Shown here: one piece after another, positions 34,260 through 43,625 of the stretch
Numbering within the stretch: position 1 is the first letter of the stretch
Layout: the number at the start of each line of letters is the position of its first letter
Position numbers and translations under genes: made by a program
Assembly: GCA_002689655.1 (NCBI GenBank)
Contig: NZHC01000076.1
Coordinates: forward strand, 218,429-282,428
Reading direction: 5' to 3'
Source of the DNA: Rhodopirellula sp.
GTDB lineage: Bacteria; Planctomycetota; Planctomycetia; Pirellulales; Pirellulaceae
DNA length: 64,000 nt
The notes under the pieces: generated by a model
Database searches by the model: none
What the model was told of the DNA's origin: nothing
The model's input: the letters and a program-made list of their open reading frames with translations, nothing else

Positions 34260-37200
34260 ATGCCGATCTCCATTGATGATGTCGCAGTTAGCGATGAAAA
34301 AGCTATGAAATCCCGCCCACAGAGCCCTTCACTCAATTCGATATCACACCCTCAGAAAACCTCGCAAAATCAGGTGGCACAAAATGATGGGTTGGCAATC
34401 AACAGTGAAACGTTGAAGCCAAGGATCGAGAATGCAATGCGAGTCGATCAGTATCGATTGAAGCGCGCGCAGAAACGGTTGTCGATGGATGAGTACGAGG
34501 CACAACTCAAAAAATCGGTGAATCTGCATGCCACGCGAATGGCAGCACAGCCCTGTATTGAATACTCCGATGAACTGCCGATCAGCCAACATCGTGATGA
34601 GCTGATTGAGTTGATTCACAGTCGCCAAGTGATTGTAGTTTGTGGAGAAACTGGAAGCGGCAAGAGTACGCAGTTACCCAAGATTCTGCTGGAATCAGGT
34701 TTGGGTCGCAAAGCGATGATTGGCCATACCCAACCTCGCCGGCTTGCTGCACGCAGCATTGCCACTCGGCTTGCTGAAGAACTGCAAACCCCACTAGGCG
34801 AATTAGTGGGATATCAGGTCCGATTCGGCGATCAAACCAGCGAGCGATCGCTGGTCAAATCGATGACGGATGGAATTCTGCTGGCCGAAACCCAATCTGA
34901 TCGTTTTCTCGACGCTTACGATGCAATCATCATTGATGAGGCGCACGAGCGTTCCTTGAACATTGATTTTCTGCTGGGCTTCCTACGAAGACTACAGGGC
35001 AAAAGAAGCGACCTCAAAATCGTCATCACTTCTGCGACGATTGATGCTGAAAGGTTCTCAGAACACTTTTCTGATGAGCTGGGTCCAGCTCCCATTGTCA
35101 ACGTGGAGGGCCGTGGATTTCCCGTCGAAATGTTGTACCTGCCATGGGAGGAAGTGGTTGATGATGAAACACGAGCTCCTGATCTTTCCCAGCATGTAAT
35201 CAAAGGTATCGAAAGAGCTGGGCGGAGTGGATCTGGCGACATGCTTGTTTTCCTACCCACGGAACGCGACATTCGGGAAGTTTCTCACCGTGTCGGCTCT
35301 CATTATCACCGGCTGGGAATGGAGAAACAGGTAGACTTGCTACCCCTGTATGCTCGCCTGCCACAATCTGAACAGCAACGAATCTTTCACCCACAGGGCG
35401 GTAAACGGCGAATCATCTTTGCAACCAATGTTGCAGAGAGTTCATTGACGGTTCCAGGTATCAGGTACGTCATCGATTCGGGTACAGCTCGCATCAGTCG
35501 GTACAGTGCCCGAAGCAAAATGCAGCGTCTACCCATCGAATCGGTCAGCAGAGCCAGTGCTGACCAACGAGCAGGAAGATGTGGTCGAATTGGCCCTGGT
35601 GTCTGTATCAGGCTCTATTCAGAGGAAGATTACGAGGCGCGAGATGAGTTCACCACGCCCGAAATCAGACGCACCAACCTTGCCTCGGTCGTGTTGCAAA
35701 CAAAGACCTTGAAACTGGGAAAACTCGAAGAATTTCCTCTCCTTGATCCGCCACGACCAGAAGCCATTCGTGAGGGAATCCGCACCCTATTTGAACTCGG
35801 AGCACTGGACGAAAAACAGCAACTCACTGATATCGGACGGCAACTGGGACGACTGCCGGTCGATCCACGCGTTGGTCGAATGATTCTGGCTGCAGATGAA
35901 AACGGTGTGCTACCAGAGGTGCTGCCCATTGCTGCGGCACTTGAAATTCAGGATCCGCGTGACCGACCTCCTGAAAAAAAGCAGGCAGCAGATGAGGCTC
36001 ACGCCGCATTCATGGATAGCCGTAGTGACTTTTTGTCCTACCTCCGATTATGGCGTTATTACGAACAAGCTCGAAGTGAGCATAGTCGCAACAAATTAAC
36101 TCGCGTCCTTCGGAAACAGTTTTTGTCACCCAATCGAATGCGCGAATGGTCGGATGTTTACCGGCAACTTAAGGAGATGGTCGCATCAGTGGGGTCCCAT
36201 CGATCAAAAACCCGCAAACGTTCGATCGGCACTATTCAATACAGCGATGATAAAACGCGAATCGTCGATGACGATCGTTATGCTGCTATCCATCAAGCAT
36301 TGATGACTGGATTATTATCCGGTATCGCCATGATGGGTGAAAAAAATGAATACAAAGGTGCTGGTGGCTTGAAACTGTTTCTGTGGCCAGGCAGTGGCGT
36401 TTTCAATACCAAGCCGAAATGGGTAATCGCTGGTGAACTTGTTGAAACATCCCGGCAATTTGCCCGAACTGTTGCTCGAATCGATCCATCATGGATAGAA
36501 AAGATCGCTGGCCACCTACTGAAACGCTCTCATCAGGATCCACATTGGAGTACGAAATCAGGGGGCGCTTTTTGCTATGAAAATATGTTCTTGTTCGGAC
36601 TACCCATTGTCACTCGACGCCGTGTTCCATTGCCACCACTCGATTCAGTCACGGCTCGCACGCTGATGATTGACCACGGGCTTGTTGAAAGACAGTTGCG
36701 AACGAAAGCAAAATTCATCAGGCATAATCAAGCCATGCTTGACGCCATCGAGAAAATGGCTGCGAAAACTCGCCGCCGCGATCTTGTTGTTGACAGCTAC
36801 CAGATTGCCAAGTTTTACCAAGCAAAATTGCCCGAAGGCATTTGTGACCGAGGTCGACTCGAAAAATTTGACCGAGAGACCATCGCCCCCCCCTGGGGAG
36901 ATGGACTCATCGACACGAATTGGCTCACCCACTGGTTGGAAAATCCTACGTCATCAAGTCAATCCGGTGATATTTACATGCGTCCAGCCGATGTACTGGA
37001 CCCAGACTTTGAAACTCCCGGCGAAGATGACTTCCCCGACGTGCTCACATTGGGGAAGTCAAAACTACCGCTCGATTACCACTTTGAACCTGGTTCTGAA
37101 CGAGACGGAATCAGGATGACGGTTCACCAGGCAGCCTTGTCACAGATCAGTGATGACCGTCTTGGTTGGTTGGTGCCAGGACTGCTTCAGCCAAAATTAA

Positions 37201-38399
37201 TCAGCATGATCAAATCATTACCCAAACGTATTCGACGCAATCTTGTGCCCGCTGCTGACGTGGCAAAGAAAATCGCTGATGAATTGCAGCCCACTTATGG
37301 AAAAGTGCCGTTCATGGAAACGGTCTGTGCCGCGATGTCACAACACGCGGATATGCTGATTCAGCCGGCTGATTTTCAAACGGAAAAGATGGGTCAACAG
37401 TTCAATATGTTGGTTCAGGTTGTTGACGACGAGGGTGAACTTATTGCCGAAAGTCGACAAGTGACCGAGTTGCAGCAACAATTTGACCATCCTACATCAT
37501 CATCAAGCGTGACATCATCAGATCCAGTAGATGAATCGTGGGCCCGTTCATCTCTGACTGATTTCGAGATGGAAAGACTACCAGTTGAGGTAATTCGCTT
37601 GCGGGGTGGTGTTCAAGTGGCACAGTACCCGGGATTGCGAATTCAGGAAAACAGCGTCGCAACTGATTTATTCCCTGATCAAGCAACGGCCGAATTAGCG
37701 ATTTTGAACGGCGTCACAAAACTATACTCAATGCGTGAACGCAAAGAACTCCGCAACCAAGTGCGTTGGTTGCCAGACTTACAGGCGACCAAAGTCAAAC
37801 TTTCTGGACTCGTTAAAGCCGATGACCTTGAAAATTCTCTCGTTGATCTACTAGCCAGAATTGCATTCGTGGAAAATCTCCCGATTGTACGTACACGTGA
37901 TGAATTCAATTCACGTCGACTGAACCGGGGGCAACGCATCGCCGTTGCTACCCAAGACATCGCTGCTTGGCTGGGCAGTTTTGCCGAGCATGCGTTCATC
38001 GTCCGCCGTGAATTGGAAAACTCTCAAGGAAGCGGTCGGATGGAAAATGTCTGCAACGATGTGCATCAACAGCTCAATTGGCTGGTACACCCCCGATTTC
38101 TTTCATGTACACCGTGGGAATGGTTGAAACATTACCCCCGATACATGCAAGGCATCGCTTATCGCCTCGACAAAGTGAAAAGTGGTGCTGCTACGCGTGA
38201 CCATAGTGCCTCAGAAACCATCGCTGATCTGACACGACGTTGGCTAATGATGATCCCCGAAAAAGCACAAAGCCCAGACCATCAGGCGACGTCCGAATTT
38301 CGATGGATGATCGAGGAATTAAGAATTAGCATGTTTGCACAACCACTTGGAACATCTGTCAAAGTCTCACCGCAACGATGTGAAAAGTTGCTACGCTAA
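34260..38399 (+). CDS. hrpA: ATP-dependent RNA helicase HrpA (DEAH box)
   Basis: This 1379-residue DEAH helicase has Walker A GETGSGKST at residues 129-137 and DEAH at 226-229 (IIIDEAHERS). SAT follows (ITSATIDAERF), and later come motif V FATNVAESSLTVPGIRYVID and motif VI QRAGRCGR. The helicase-associated and OB domains come next, and the C-terminal half carries the long DUF3418 region seen in full-length HrpA. Bacterial HrpA unwinds RNA or RNP complexes; in E. coli it is linked to mRNA processing and to rescuing stalled ribosomes. The first 55 residues are a polar, probably disordered extension. Length is typical for HrpA (about 1300). It follows the DASS transporter gene after 40 bases. 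Confidence 0.95.
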   Translation: MPISIDDVAVSDEKAMKSRPQSPSLNSISHPQKTSQNQVAQNDGLAINSETLKPRIENAMRVDQYRLKRAQKRLSMDEYEAQLKKSVNLHATRMAAQPCIEYSDELPISQHRDELIELIHSRQVIVVCGETGSGKSTQLPKILLESGLGRKAMIGHTQPRRLAARSIATRLAEELQTPLGELVGYQVRFGDQTSERSLVKSMTDGILLAETQSDRFLDAYDAIIIDEAHERSLNIDFLLGFLRRLQGKRSDLKIVITSATIDAERFSEHFSDELGPAPIVNVEGRGFPVEMLYLPWEEVVDDETRAPDLSQHVIKGIERAGRSGSGDMLVFLPTERDIREVSHRVGSHYHRLGMEKQVDLLPLYARLPQSEQQRIFHPQGGKRRIIFATNVAESSLTVPGIRYVIDSGTARISRYSARSKMQRLPIESVSRASADQRAGRCGRIGPGVCIRLYSEEDYEARDEFTTPEIRRTNLASVVLQTKTLKLGKLEEFPLLDPPRPEAIREGIRTLFELGALDEKQQLTDIGRQLGRLPVDPRVGRMILAADENGVLPEVLPIAAALEIQDPRDRPPEKKQAADEAHAAFMDSRSDFLSYLRLWRYYEQARSEHSRNKLTRVLRKQFLSPNRMREWSDVYRQLKEMVASVGSHRSKTRKRSIGTIQYSDDKTRIVDDDRYAAIHQALMTGLLSGIAMMGEKNEYKGAGGLKLFLWPGSGVFNTKPKWVIAGELVETSRQFARTVARIDPSWIEKIAGHLLKRSHQDPHWSTKSGGAFCYENMFLFGLPIVTRRRVPLPPLDSVTARTLMIDHGLVERQLRTKAKFIRHNQAMLDAIEKMAAKTRRRDLVVDSYQIAKFYQAKLPEGICDRGRLEKFDRETIAPPWGDGLIDTNWLTHWLENPTSSSQSGDIYMRPADVLDPDFETPGEDDFPDVLTLGKSKLPLDYHFEPGSERDGIRMTVHQAALSQISDDRLGWLVPGLLQPKLISMIKSLPKRIRRNLVPAADVAKKIADELQPTYGKVPFMETVCAAMSQHADMLIQPADFQTEKMGQQFNMLVQVVDDEGELIAESRQVTELQQQFDHPTSSSSVTSSDPVDESWARSSLTDFEMERLPVEVIRLRGGVQVAQYPGLRIQENSVATDLFPDQATAELAILNGVTKLYSMRERKELRNQVRWLPDLQATKVKLSGLVKADDLENSLVDLLARIAFVENLPIVRTRDEFNSRRLNRGQRIAVATQDIAAWLGSFAEHAFIVRRELENSQGSGRMENVCNDVHQQLNWLVHPRFLSCTPWEWLKHYPRYMQGIAYRLDKVKSGAATRDHSASETIADLTRRWLMMIPEKAQSPDHQATSEFRWMIEELRISMFAQPLGTSVKVSPQRCEKLLR

Positions 38400-38446
38400 G
38401 TTGGATCAAGCGATTTTCACGCTCAACTGAAAAGTACGATCATCCC

Positions 38447-39700
38447 ATGGTCCTTGAAGACCTAGAAAATGACGATCAACCGTCGAAAACTCGGCTGCTC
38501 CCACCAGCGATGTCGTTGGTCTTGCATGGCGTACTTGCCTTCATCTTGTGGTTGCTCGTTTTTGACGCAGGGCCTCGGACCTCCATTCGACTCACGGCTT
38601 CACTCAGCGCTCCCAGTAGCACAGTATCCGTGAAACTACCTCAAACGGTTCAACCAGTTGACCCAGTCGCCGCCGATGGGGAGGAGTCCGCGAGATCCAC
38701 TGACTCCACAATTTCAGATCTGCTATTGGAAGCTCTATCAGATACGGTAATCGACGTCGCAAACGAAACAGATATACAGGAAAAAATCGAGGAAAATCAG
38801 AAATCTGCTCCTATCGTTGACTTCTTCGGATCAGAAGCGATCGGTAGCAAATTTGTATTCGTTGTCGATATTTCTTTGAGCATGGATGCACGAAATATGG
38901 AACGATATCGACGTGCCAAAAAAGAATTGCTTCGATCAATATCGAATCTGAATTCAGAACAGAGTTACGTGGTAATGCTGTTTTCTTGGCGGACCAAAAC
39001 GATGCAGTACGATCGGCCACCTGCTTGGATAAGAGCGGAAAAGAACCACGAGAAAAAACTGTTTCGTTGGCTCGACGATATTAAACTGAGTTCAGGGACA
39101 GATCCGAGGGATGCCTTATCCTTGGCGAAGCTGATGCAACCCGACGCTATTTTTTTGCTGTCAGATGGTCAATTCAATTCCCCCAATGCACCATCCCTTG
39201 AAACCGGTTGGCTATTACCCAATGGAGAACGATCACAACTGAGTGTCTCGGATGGGATTGCCACCTACATGTCATCTATCCCCATCCACTGCATCTCGTT
39301 TGAAAATCCATTCACCAAAGGTTCCATGGAAAAAATCGCGGAACTCAGTGGAGGAAGTTTTCGCTACGTCAAAACGAAATCACACCTTCCCGTGGATTCA
39401 CAACGCTTTCTTGAAGCGGTACGGCTGATTGAGGATACCTACCGGAAAACCTCTGACCGAAGTACAGAATTTCAGCGTCGGATGTCTTTTACTCGCGATT
39501 TTATCGCCGATGGGGAATTTGCTTTCGCTGAGTACATTGCCCGACCAATTCGTGATGCGGACCCTGCAAATATCAATAATCCTATCCTACGCAAAATTCT
39601 GCTTACGATCTTAGATGAAGAACTAGGTGATACTCGCTTGGAACATCTGCCAATGTCTCCGGAAGTCGAGCAGTGGGTCCTTGACCACGAATTTCGATAA
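38447..39700 (+). CDS. Membrane-anchored von Willebrand factor A domain protein
   Basis: A 417-residue protein with one transmembrane helix near residues 21-39 (AMSLVLHGVLAFILWLLVF), a low-complexity linker of about 90 residues, and a VWA domain from about 134. The MIDAS motif DISLSMD (D-x-S-x-S, residues 141-145) and a later IFLLSDGQFNSP give metal-dependent adhesion-site residues. An alpha-helical C-terminus follows (about 330-417). VWA domains bind protein partners through the metal. The N-terminal arrangement, with a single anchor and a long linker, is common in planctomycete VWA proteins whose partners are not known. No MoxR ATPase gene is adjacent. Confidence 0.82.
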   Translation: MVLEDLENDDQPSKTRLLPPAMSLVLHGVLAFILWLLVFDAGPRTSIRLTASLSAPSSTVSVKLPQTVQPVDPVAADGEESARSTDSTISDLLLEALSDTVIDVANETDIQEKIEENQKSAPIVDFFGSEAIGSKFVFVVDISLSMDARNMERYRRAKKELLRSISNLNSEQSYVVMLFSWRTKTMQYDRPPAWIRAEKNHEKKLFRWLDDIKLSSGTDPRDALSLAKLMQPDAIFLLSDGQFNSPNAPSLETGWLLPNGERSQLSVSDGIATYMSSIPIHCISFENPFTKGSMEKIAELSGGSFRYVKTKSHLPVDSQRFLEAVRLIEDTYRKTSDRSTEFQRRMSFTRDFIADGEFAFAEYIARPIRDADPANINNPILRKILLTILDEELGDTRLEHLPMSPEVEQWVLDHEFR

Positions 39701-39769
39701 CCAAACAAGCGGGTCGAGCCGTGCGATACCAGTCGCCAGCAGCCCACTTAAGTATAAAAAAGTAATAGG

Positions 39770-40201
39770 CTAGCCCAGTTCGTGATGCATTTTCCAGTGA
39801 CCAATTCCCACTTCTAAAAAACAATCACCTGCTGTCTGATAGCCCAAGCCTTGGTAGAAAGTAACCGCCTCTTCACGAGCATTCAATTCAATCTTTTGGA
39901 AACCTCGTTGCTGTAGTATTGACTCTATCTGGTGTATAAGACTGGAACCCAAACCTTGTCGTTGATAGTTTTCGTGAACAGCCATCTGTCGTAACTTAGC
40001 GAGATCATTAGAGAGAGGAACGATCACTGCACAAGCTCGAACGTGGTCGTCATCCACCAGAGCGAAATGCAATTCAGAGGACTCCGCTGCTAATTCCTCT
40101 GACGAGAATGTCAGCCCCAAAGGCGCTCGCAACAGACGATCCCGCAGTTCAATTTCTAGATGGTAGAGATTGCTATTCCAAACGATTTCAACAAATTCCA
40201 T
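39770..40201 (-). CDS. GNAT-family N-acetyltransferase
   Basis: A 143-residue GNAT protein. The acetyl-CoA-binding motif A appears as LRQMAVHENYQRQGLGSSLIHQIE (Q-x-x-G-x-G/S), followed by the motif B stretch GFQKIELNAREEAVTFYQGLGYQ. It should transfer an acetyl group to an amine; the acceptor is unknown. It follows a DUF1294 gene on the same strand with a 3-base gap. Confidence 0.85.
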   Translation of the reverse strand: MEFVEIVWNSNLYHLEIELRDRLLRAPLGLTFSSEELAAESSELHFALVDDDHVRACAVIVPLSNDLAKLRQMAVHENYQRQGLGSSLIHQIESILQQRGFQKIELNAREEAVTFYQGLGYQTAGDCFLEVGIGHWKMHHELG

Positions 40202-40204
40202 CTG

Positions 40205-40417
40205 TTATGTTCCCAACAACCAAATTCCCAGCCACAAGAGACAAATCGACGCCACAATATTTATCACAACACAAATACCAAACCTGATTCGGTAAGACTG
40301 CTTATGATTCTTGTGGCGAATTCGACGTCCCGTGATCCAACCTCCCGGCCAACCACCCAAAAGACACCACAAGAGTAACATCCGTTCTGAAAGACGATCG
40401 CGTTCCTGGACTGCCAT
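40205..40417 (-). CDS. DUF1294-like small membrane protein
   Basis: A 70-residue protein with two hydrophobic helices (MLLLWCLLGGWPGGWITG and FGICVVINIVASICLLWLGIW) flanking a basic His/Lys-rich loop, RRIRHKNHKQSYRIRF. The Gly-Gly-x-x-Gly followed by a basic HK loop matches DUF1294. Function is unknown. The three-base gap before the GNAT gene points to co-transcription. Confidence 0.65.
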   Translation of the reverse strand: MAVQERDRLSERMLLLWCLLGGWPGGWITGRRIRHKNHKQSYRIRFGICVVINIVASICLLWLGIWLLGT

Positions 40418-40576
40418 TCATTTGTCCCAAACATAAAGTCCAGCTATCACGCAACTGCTTAGTGCTGTCCAAATTAATCTTGTTTTCAGCATATTCGTCT
40501 GACTTCTGATCTTTTCAGTAGTTGCACCTATCATCTCCTTGCTCCGTTATCGTTACCAGAATCAGGCTTTCTTTGC

Positions 40577-42487
40577 ATGTCTCATTTTCCGCTCGATCAA
40601 AACCCTGACCTTGATCGTTACTTTGATGAACTTGAATACTGGTTGGAACTGGAAGGAGAAGCTGAACGGGAACGTATGGCTCGACGCCGAAAGATTCGAT
40701 CACAAACGCATGTTGAAAAGACAGGCGAAACGATAATCGAACTACAAATGGAAGACCATCAAACAGGCTTGGCTGGTCGTTTGTTACTCGATTTTAGTAA
40801 GCCGGGGAACCAAGCCCTTCCCATGAATCGCCTCAAGGTTGGCTCCCCTGTGGTGGTTTCAGATAACGATAATCCTGCTGATAAAGGTGTCGCCGGTGTC
40901 GTCAGTCGCCGTAAACATCACACCATTCAGGTAGCGACCGCTACATGGCCCGAAGGCAAACGATATCGAATCGACTTGTCGCCTGATGAAACTACAAGGC
41001 GAAGGCAATCGGCTGCAATGGCCAAAGCTCGACTCGCGACTGGCCGACCCGCCAAACTACGGGATGTGCTGCTTGGTAAAAGAGGAGCCAAATTTACCGA
41101 AAGCAAGACCCTCACCAACTGCCTGACAATCCTCAACCCGCCGCAATTGGATGCTGTCGGTTTTGGACTTGCATCGCAGGATGTTGCTGTCATTCATGGA
41201 CCACCTGGGACTGGAAAGACAACAACACTTGCTGAGTTGATCTATCAGGCTGTTCAAAGTGGCCAGACTGTTCTGGCTTGTGCACCCAGTAACACCGCTG
41301 TCGATAACCTGCTTGAAAAGTTGGTTGCACTCATGCCCGCGGTTGTCAGGGTAGGACATCCGGCAAGGGTTTTTGAGTCCCTGCGGGGACACACGTTGGA
41401 CGAATTGGTCGACAACGATCCCTCGACCGAAGTCGTCCGAGATATGCGACGCGAGGTGAAAGAGTTGATTCGCATTGCGGAGAAAGGATTCCGCTCACGT
41501 GATGGACACCGCCGAAGACGTGAATTGTTTGCGGAAGCTGGTAAACTACGAGGTCAGATCCGATCTCTTGAAAAATCAGTGATCCAGAGTGTGATTGATT
41601 CTGCAGATGTGGTTTGTACAACCACCACCATCGACGATGAGCTTTTGAACACGCGATCCTTCGACCTGGTTGTGATTGATGAAGCCTGCCAATGCACGGT
41701 ACCAAGTGTTTGGCAGGCTGTTCTTCGTGCTGAGAAATTGATTCTCGCCGGTGACCACTGCCAACTACCACCCACGGTGTTAAGTGATCAAGCTGCTGCC
41801 CGAGGAATGAAAGATTCCCTAATGCAACGCTTGATCGAACGCGACGGTGAATCCATCTATCGACAACTGACGGTGCAATACCGCATGCATGAATCAATCA
41901 TGCAATTCTCTTCCGATACTTTTTATGACGGCAAACTCATTGCCGACGCATCCATTCGAAAACACCGGCTCTGTGACCTGCCAGATGTGGTCGAATTACC
42001 ATTAACAGATGCACCACTCGAATTCATTGACACAGCAGGTGCCGAGTACGAGGAACAGCTCGAACCCAATGGCGAAAGTAAGCTGAATCCAAAAGAAGCT
42101 GACCTTGTCATTCAATTGATCGGAGATCTGATTGAAGCAGGTGTCTCACCTGAAGAAATGGGTATCATCGCGCCTTACGCTGCCCAAGTCCGATTGCTAC
42201 GGAGCAAGCTAAATGTGATTGGCCTGGAAATTGATACTGTTGATGGTTTTCAGGGACGGGAAAAAGAAGTCATCATCGTGACAATGGTCCGAAGTAATGA
42301 GCGTCGCGAAATCGGATTTCTGGCGGATACAAGACGAACTAACGTCGCCCTTACGCGAGCCAGGCGGAAGCTGATTGTCATCGGGGACAGTGCTACCCTC
42401 GCTTCCCATCAGTTTTATGCCGATATGCTCGAACACTTTGAAACACTCAACGCATACCGCTCCGTTTGGGAATTCGGGATCTCATGA
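40577..42487 (+). CDS. Superfamily 1 helicase, IGHMBP2/DNA2 group
   Basis: A 636-residue Upf1-like SF1 helicase. Walker A is HGPPGTGKTTT (residues 207-217); Ia is VLACAPSNTAVDNLLEKL. Motif II is VVIDEACQCTVPS, III is LILAGDHCQLPPTV, IV is QLTVQYRMHESIM, V is VDGFQGREKEVIIV and VI is RRTNVALTRARRKLIVIG. An N-terminal beta-barrel-like region of about 200 residues precedes the ATPase. Such proteins act on DNA or RNA with 5'-3' polarity in known members; the substrate here is not determined. It is a single-gene unit divergent from the DUF1294/GNAT pair. Confidence 0.9.
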   Translation: MSHFPLDQNPDLDRYFDELEYWLELEGEAERERMARRRKIRSQTHVEKTGETIIELQMEDHQTGLAGRLLLDFSKPGNQALPMNRLKVGSPVVVSDNDNPADKGVAGVVSRRKHHTIQVATATWPEGKRYRIDLSPDETTRRRQSAAMAKARLATGRPAKLRDVLLGKRGAKFTESKTLTNCLTILNPPQLDAVGFGLASQDVAVIHGPPGTGKTTTLAELIYQAVQSGQTVLACAPSNTAVDNLLEKLVALMPAVVRVGHPARVFESLRGHTLDELVDNDPSTEVVRDMRREVKELIRIAEKGFRSRDGHRRRRELFAEAGKLRGQIRSLEKSVIQSVIDSADVVCTTTTIDDELLNTRSFDLVVIDEACQCTVPSVWQAVLRAEKLILAGDHCQLPPTVLSDQAAARGMKDSLMQRLIERDGESIYRQLTVQYRMHESIMQFSSDTFYDGKLIADASIRKHRLCDLPDVVELPLTDAPLEFIDTAGAEYEEQLEPNGESKLNPKEADLVIQLIGDLIEAGVSPEEMGIIAPYAAQVRLLRSKLNVIGLEIDTVDGFQGREKEVIIVTMVRSNERREIGFLADTRRTNVALTRARRKLIVIGDSATLASHQFYADMLEHFETLNAYRSVWEFGIS

Positions 42488-42601
42488 TTAACCAGTAGTG
42501 AGTCTAAATCTGCCGCCAAAGGATGAAAATTAGATTCGTGTCCTGCACTCTACACTAAATCACCTTGATTTTATGTCGTTGCTGGGCGTAAAGAGTGATC
42601 T

Positions 42602-43189
42602 ATGGAAGCAAAATACTATGCAACGTGTTTTTGGCCGGGACTGGCTGAACTCTGGTGGCGCGGACGGTTATCCGCCCTCCCTGCTGCGTTTGCATTCACC
42701 TTGGTCGTGAACTTGATACTGGTGGCCCGATACCTGTATCCCGGATGGATTCATGGCGGTTTGGTGGCGTTGGCCTTCTGGGGTGGTCTCATCACGCTAT
42801 TTTTCTACATCATTCGCACCGCTCGAGAATTACCAACTTTGATCAACCCTCGGGAAACTTCGGAGGAACCAGATCAATTTCCTGATGCAAGGATTGCATA
42901 TCTGGGCGGACGGTGGGAAGAAGCCGAAGGATTGTTAACCGATGTGCTAGCAATAGAGCCAAGAGATCCTCCCGCACTGCTACTTCTGACCGGCGTCTAC
43001 CGCCACACGGGACGTTTGGAGGCTGCTGAACTATTACTACGAGAATTATCCCGACTAGAAGTGGCTGACGCGTGGTTACTGGAGATTGAGGCCGAATCCA
43101 AGCGTTTGACACGAGCCGTCGAAGCTGAAAACGGATCAGAACAAACTGACACAAAAAACCACGTGTCCGAGCTAAATGATGCTGCCTAA
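42602..43189 (+). CDS. TPR-containing membrane protein
   Basis: A 195-residue protein with an N-terminal WWRGRLSALPAA entry, two transmembrane helices (residues about 27-47 and 54-72), then a cytoplasmic tail holding a TPR pair (ARIAYLGGRWEEAEGLLTDV and LLTGVYRHTGRLEAAELLLRE) and a polar end. The TPRs suggest a binding role. The family is otherwise unrecognised. It lies between the SF1 helicase gene and the long leader of clpC. Confidence 0.65.
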   Translation: MEAKYYATCFWPGLAELWWRGRLSALPAAFAFTLVVNLILVARYLYPGWIHGGLVALAFWGGLITLFFYIIRTARELPTLINPRETSEEPDQFPDARIAYLGGRWEEAEGLLTDVLAIEPRDPPALLLLTGVYRHTGRLEAAELLLRELSRLEVADAWLLEIEAESKRLTRAVEAENGSEQTDTKNHVSELNDAA

Positions 43190-43625
43190 ATGACAGAATA
43201 ACCGACGAAAACGGTTTGCGCTTGCCGCCGGAAAACAATAAGACCTCAGCAAAAAAGTTTGATTTTGGATCTAGAACAGTGCTTTTCGGGAAATCGCACC
43301 TGATAGCTCCTATCCCCGCTTTTTACCTTAACCGATAGAATCACGCTAAGCTGGCTCCAACACCACTGCCGTGACTATCGCGGATCCTCATGAAAAAACA
43401 GGATGCCGTAATTGAGGAAAGTGGCGTACAGTTTGCTAGTAAAGGATAGAGAAACGACAAATTCGCCAATTTGACAGCACCCACCCGTGATTTTCATCGC
43501 TGAGCTGATTGATTTGTTCAGCTGGTCCTCTGAGACATTGGTTCGTGGGCTACAGACAATCGACCTGACGCGGAGTCACCCGCTCCCGTCTGAGTCGAAT
43601 AAGACAAGGGTAATAGAGACAACAT
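43190..43625. other. 436-base spacer upstream of clpC
   Basis: No gene is supportable here. It presumably contains the clpC promoter. A TTGACA hexamer at 43471-43476 is the best -35-like element, but the expected -10 position (about 43494) reads TCATCG, which is poor. I see no CIRCE inverted repeat. The region between 43477 and the ATG would be a leader of some 120 bases. Confidence 0.4.

Noticed and set aside
43190-43625. Heat-shock operator (CIRCE) before clpC
   Set aside because: No TTAGCACTC dyad or related palindrome was found by eye.
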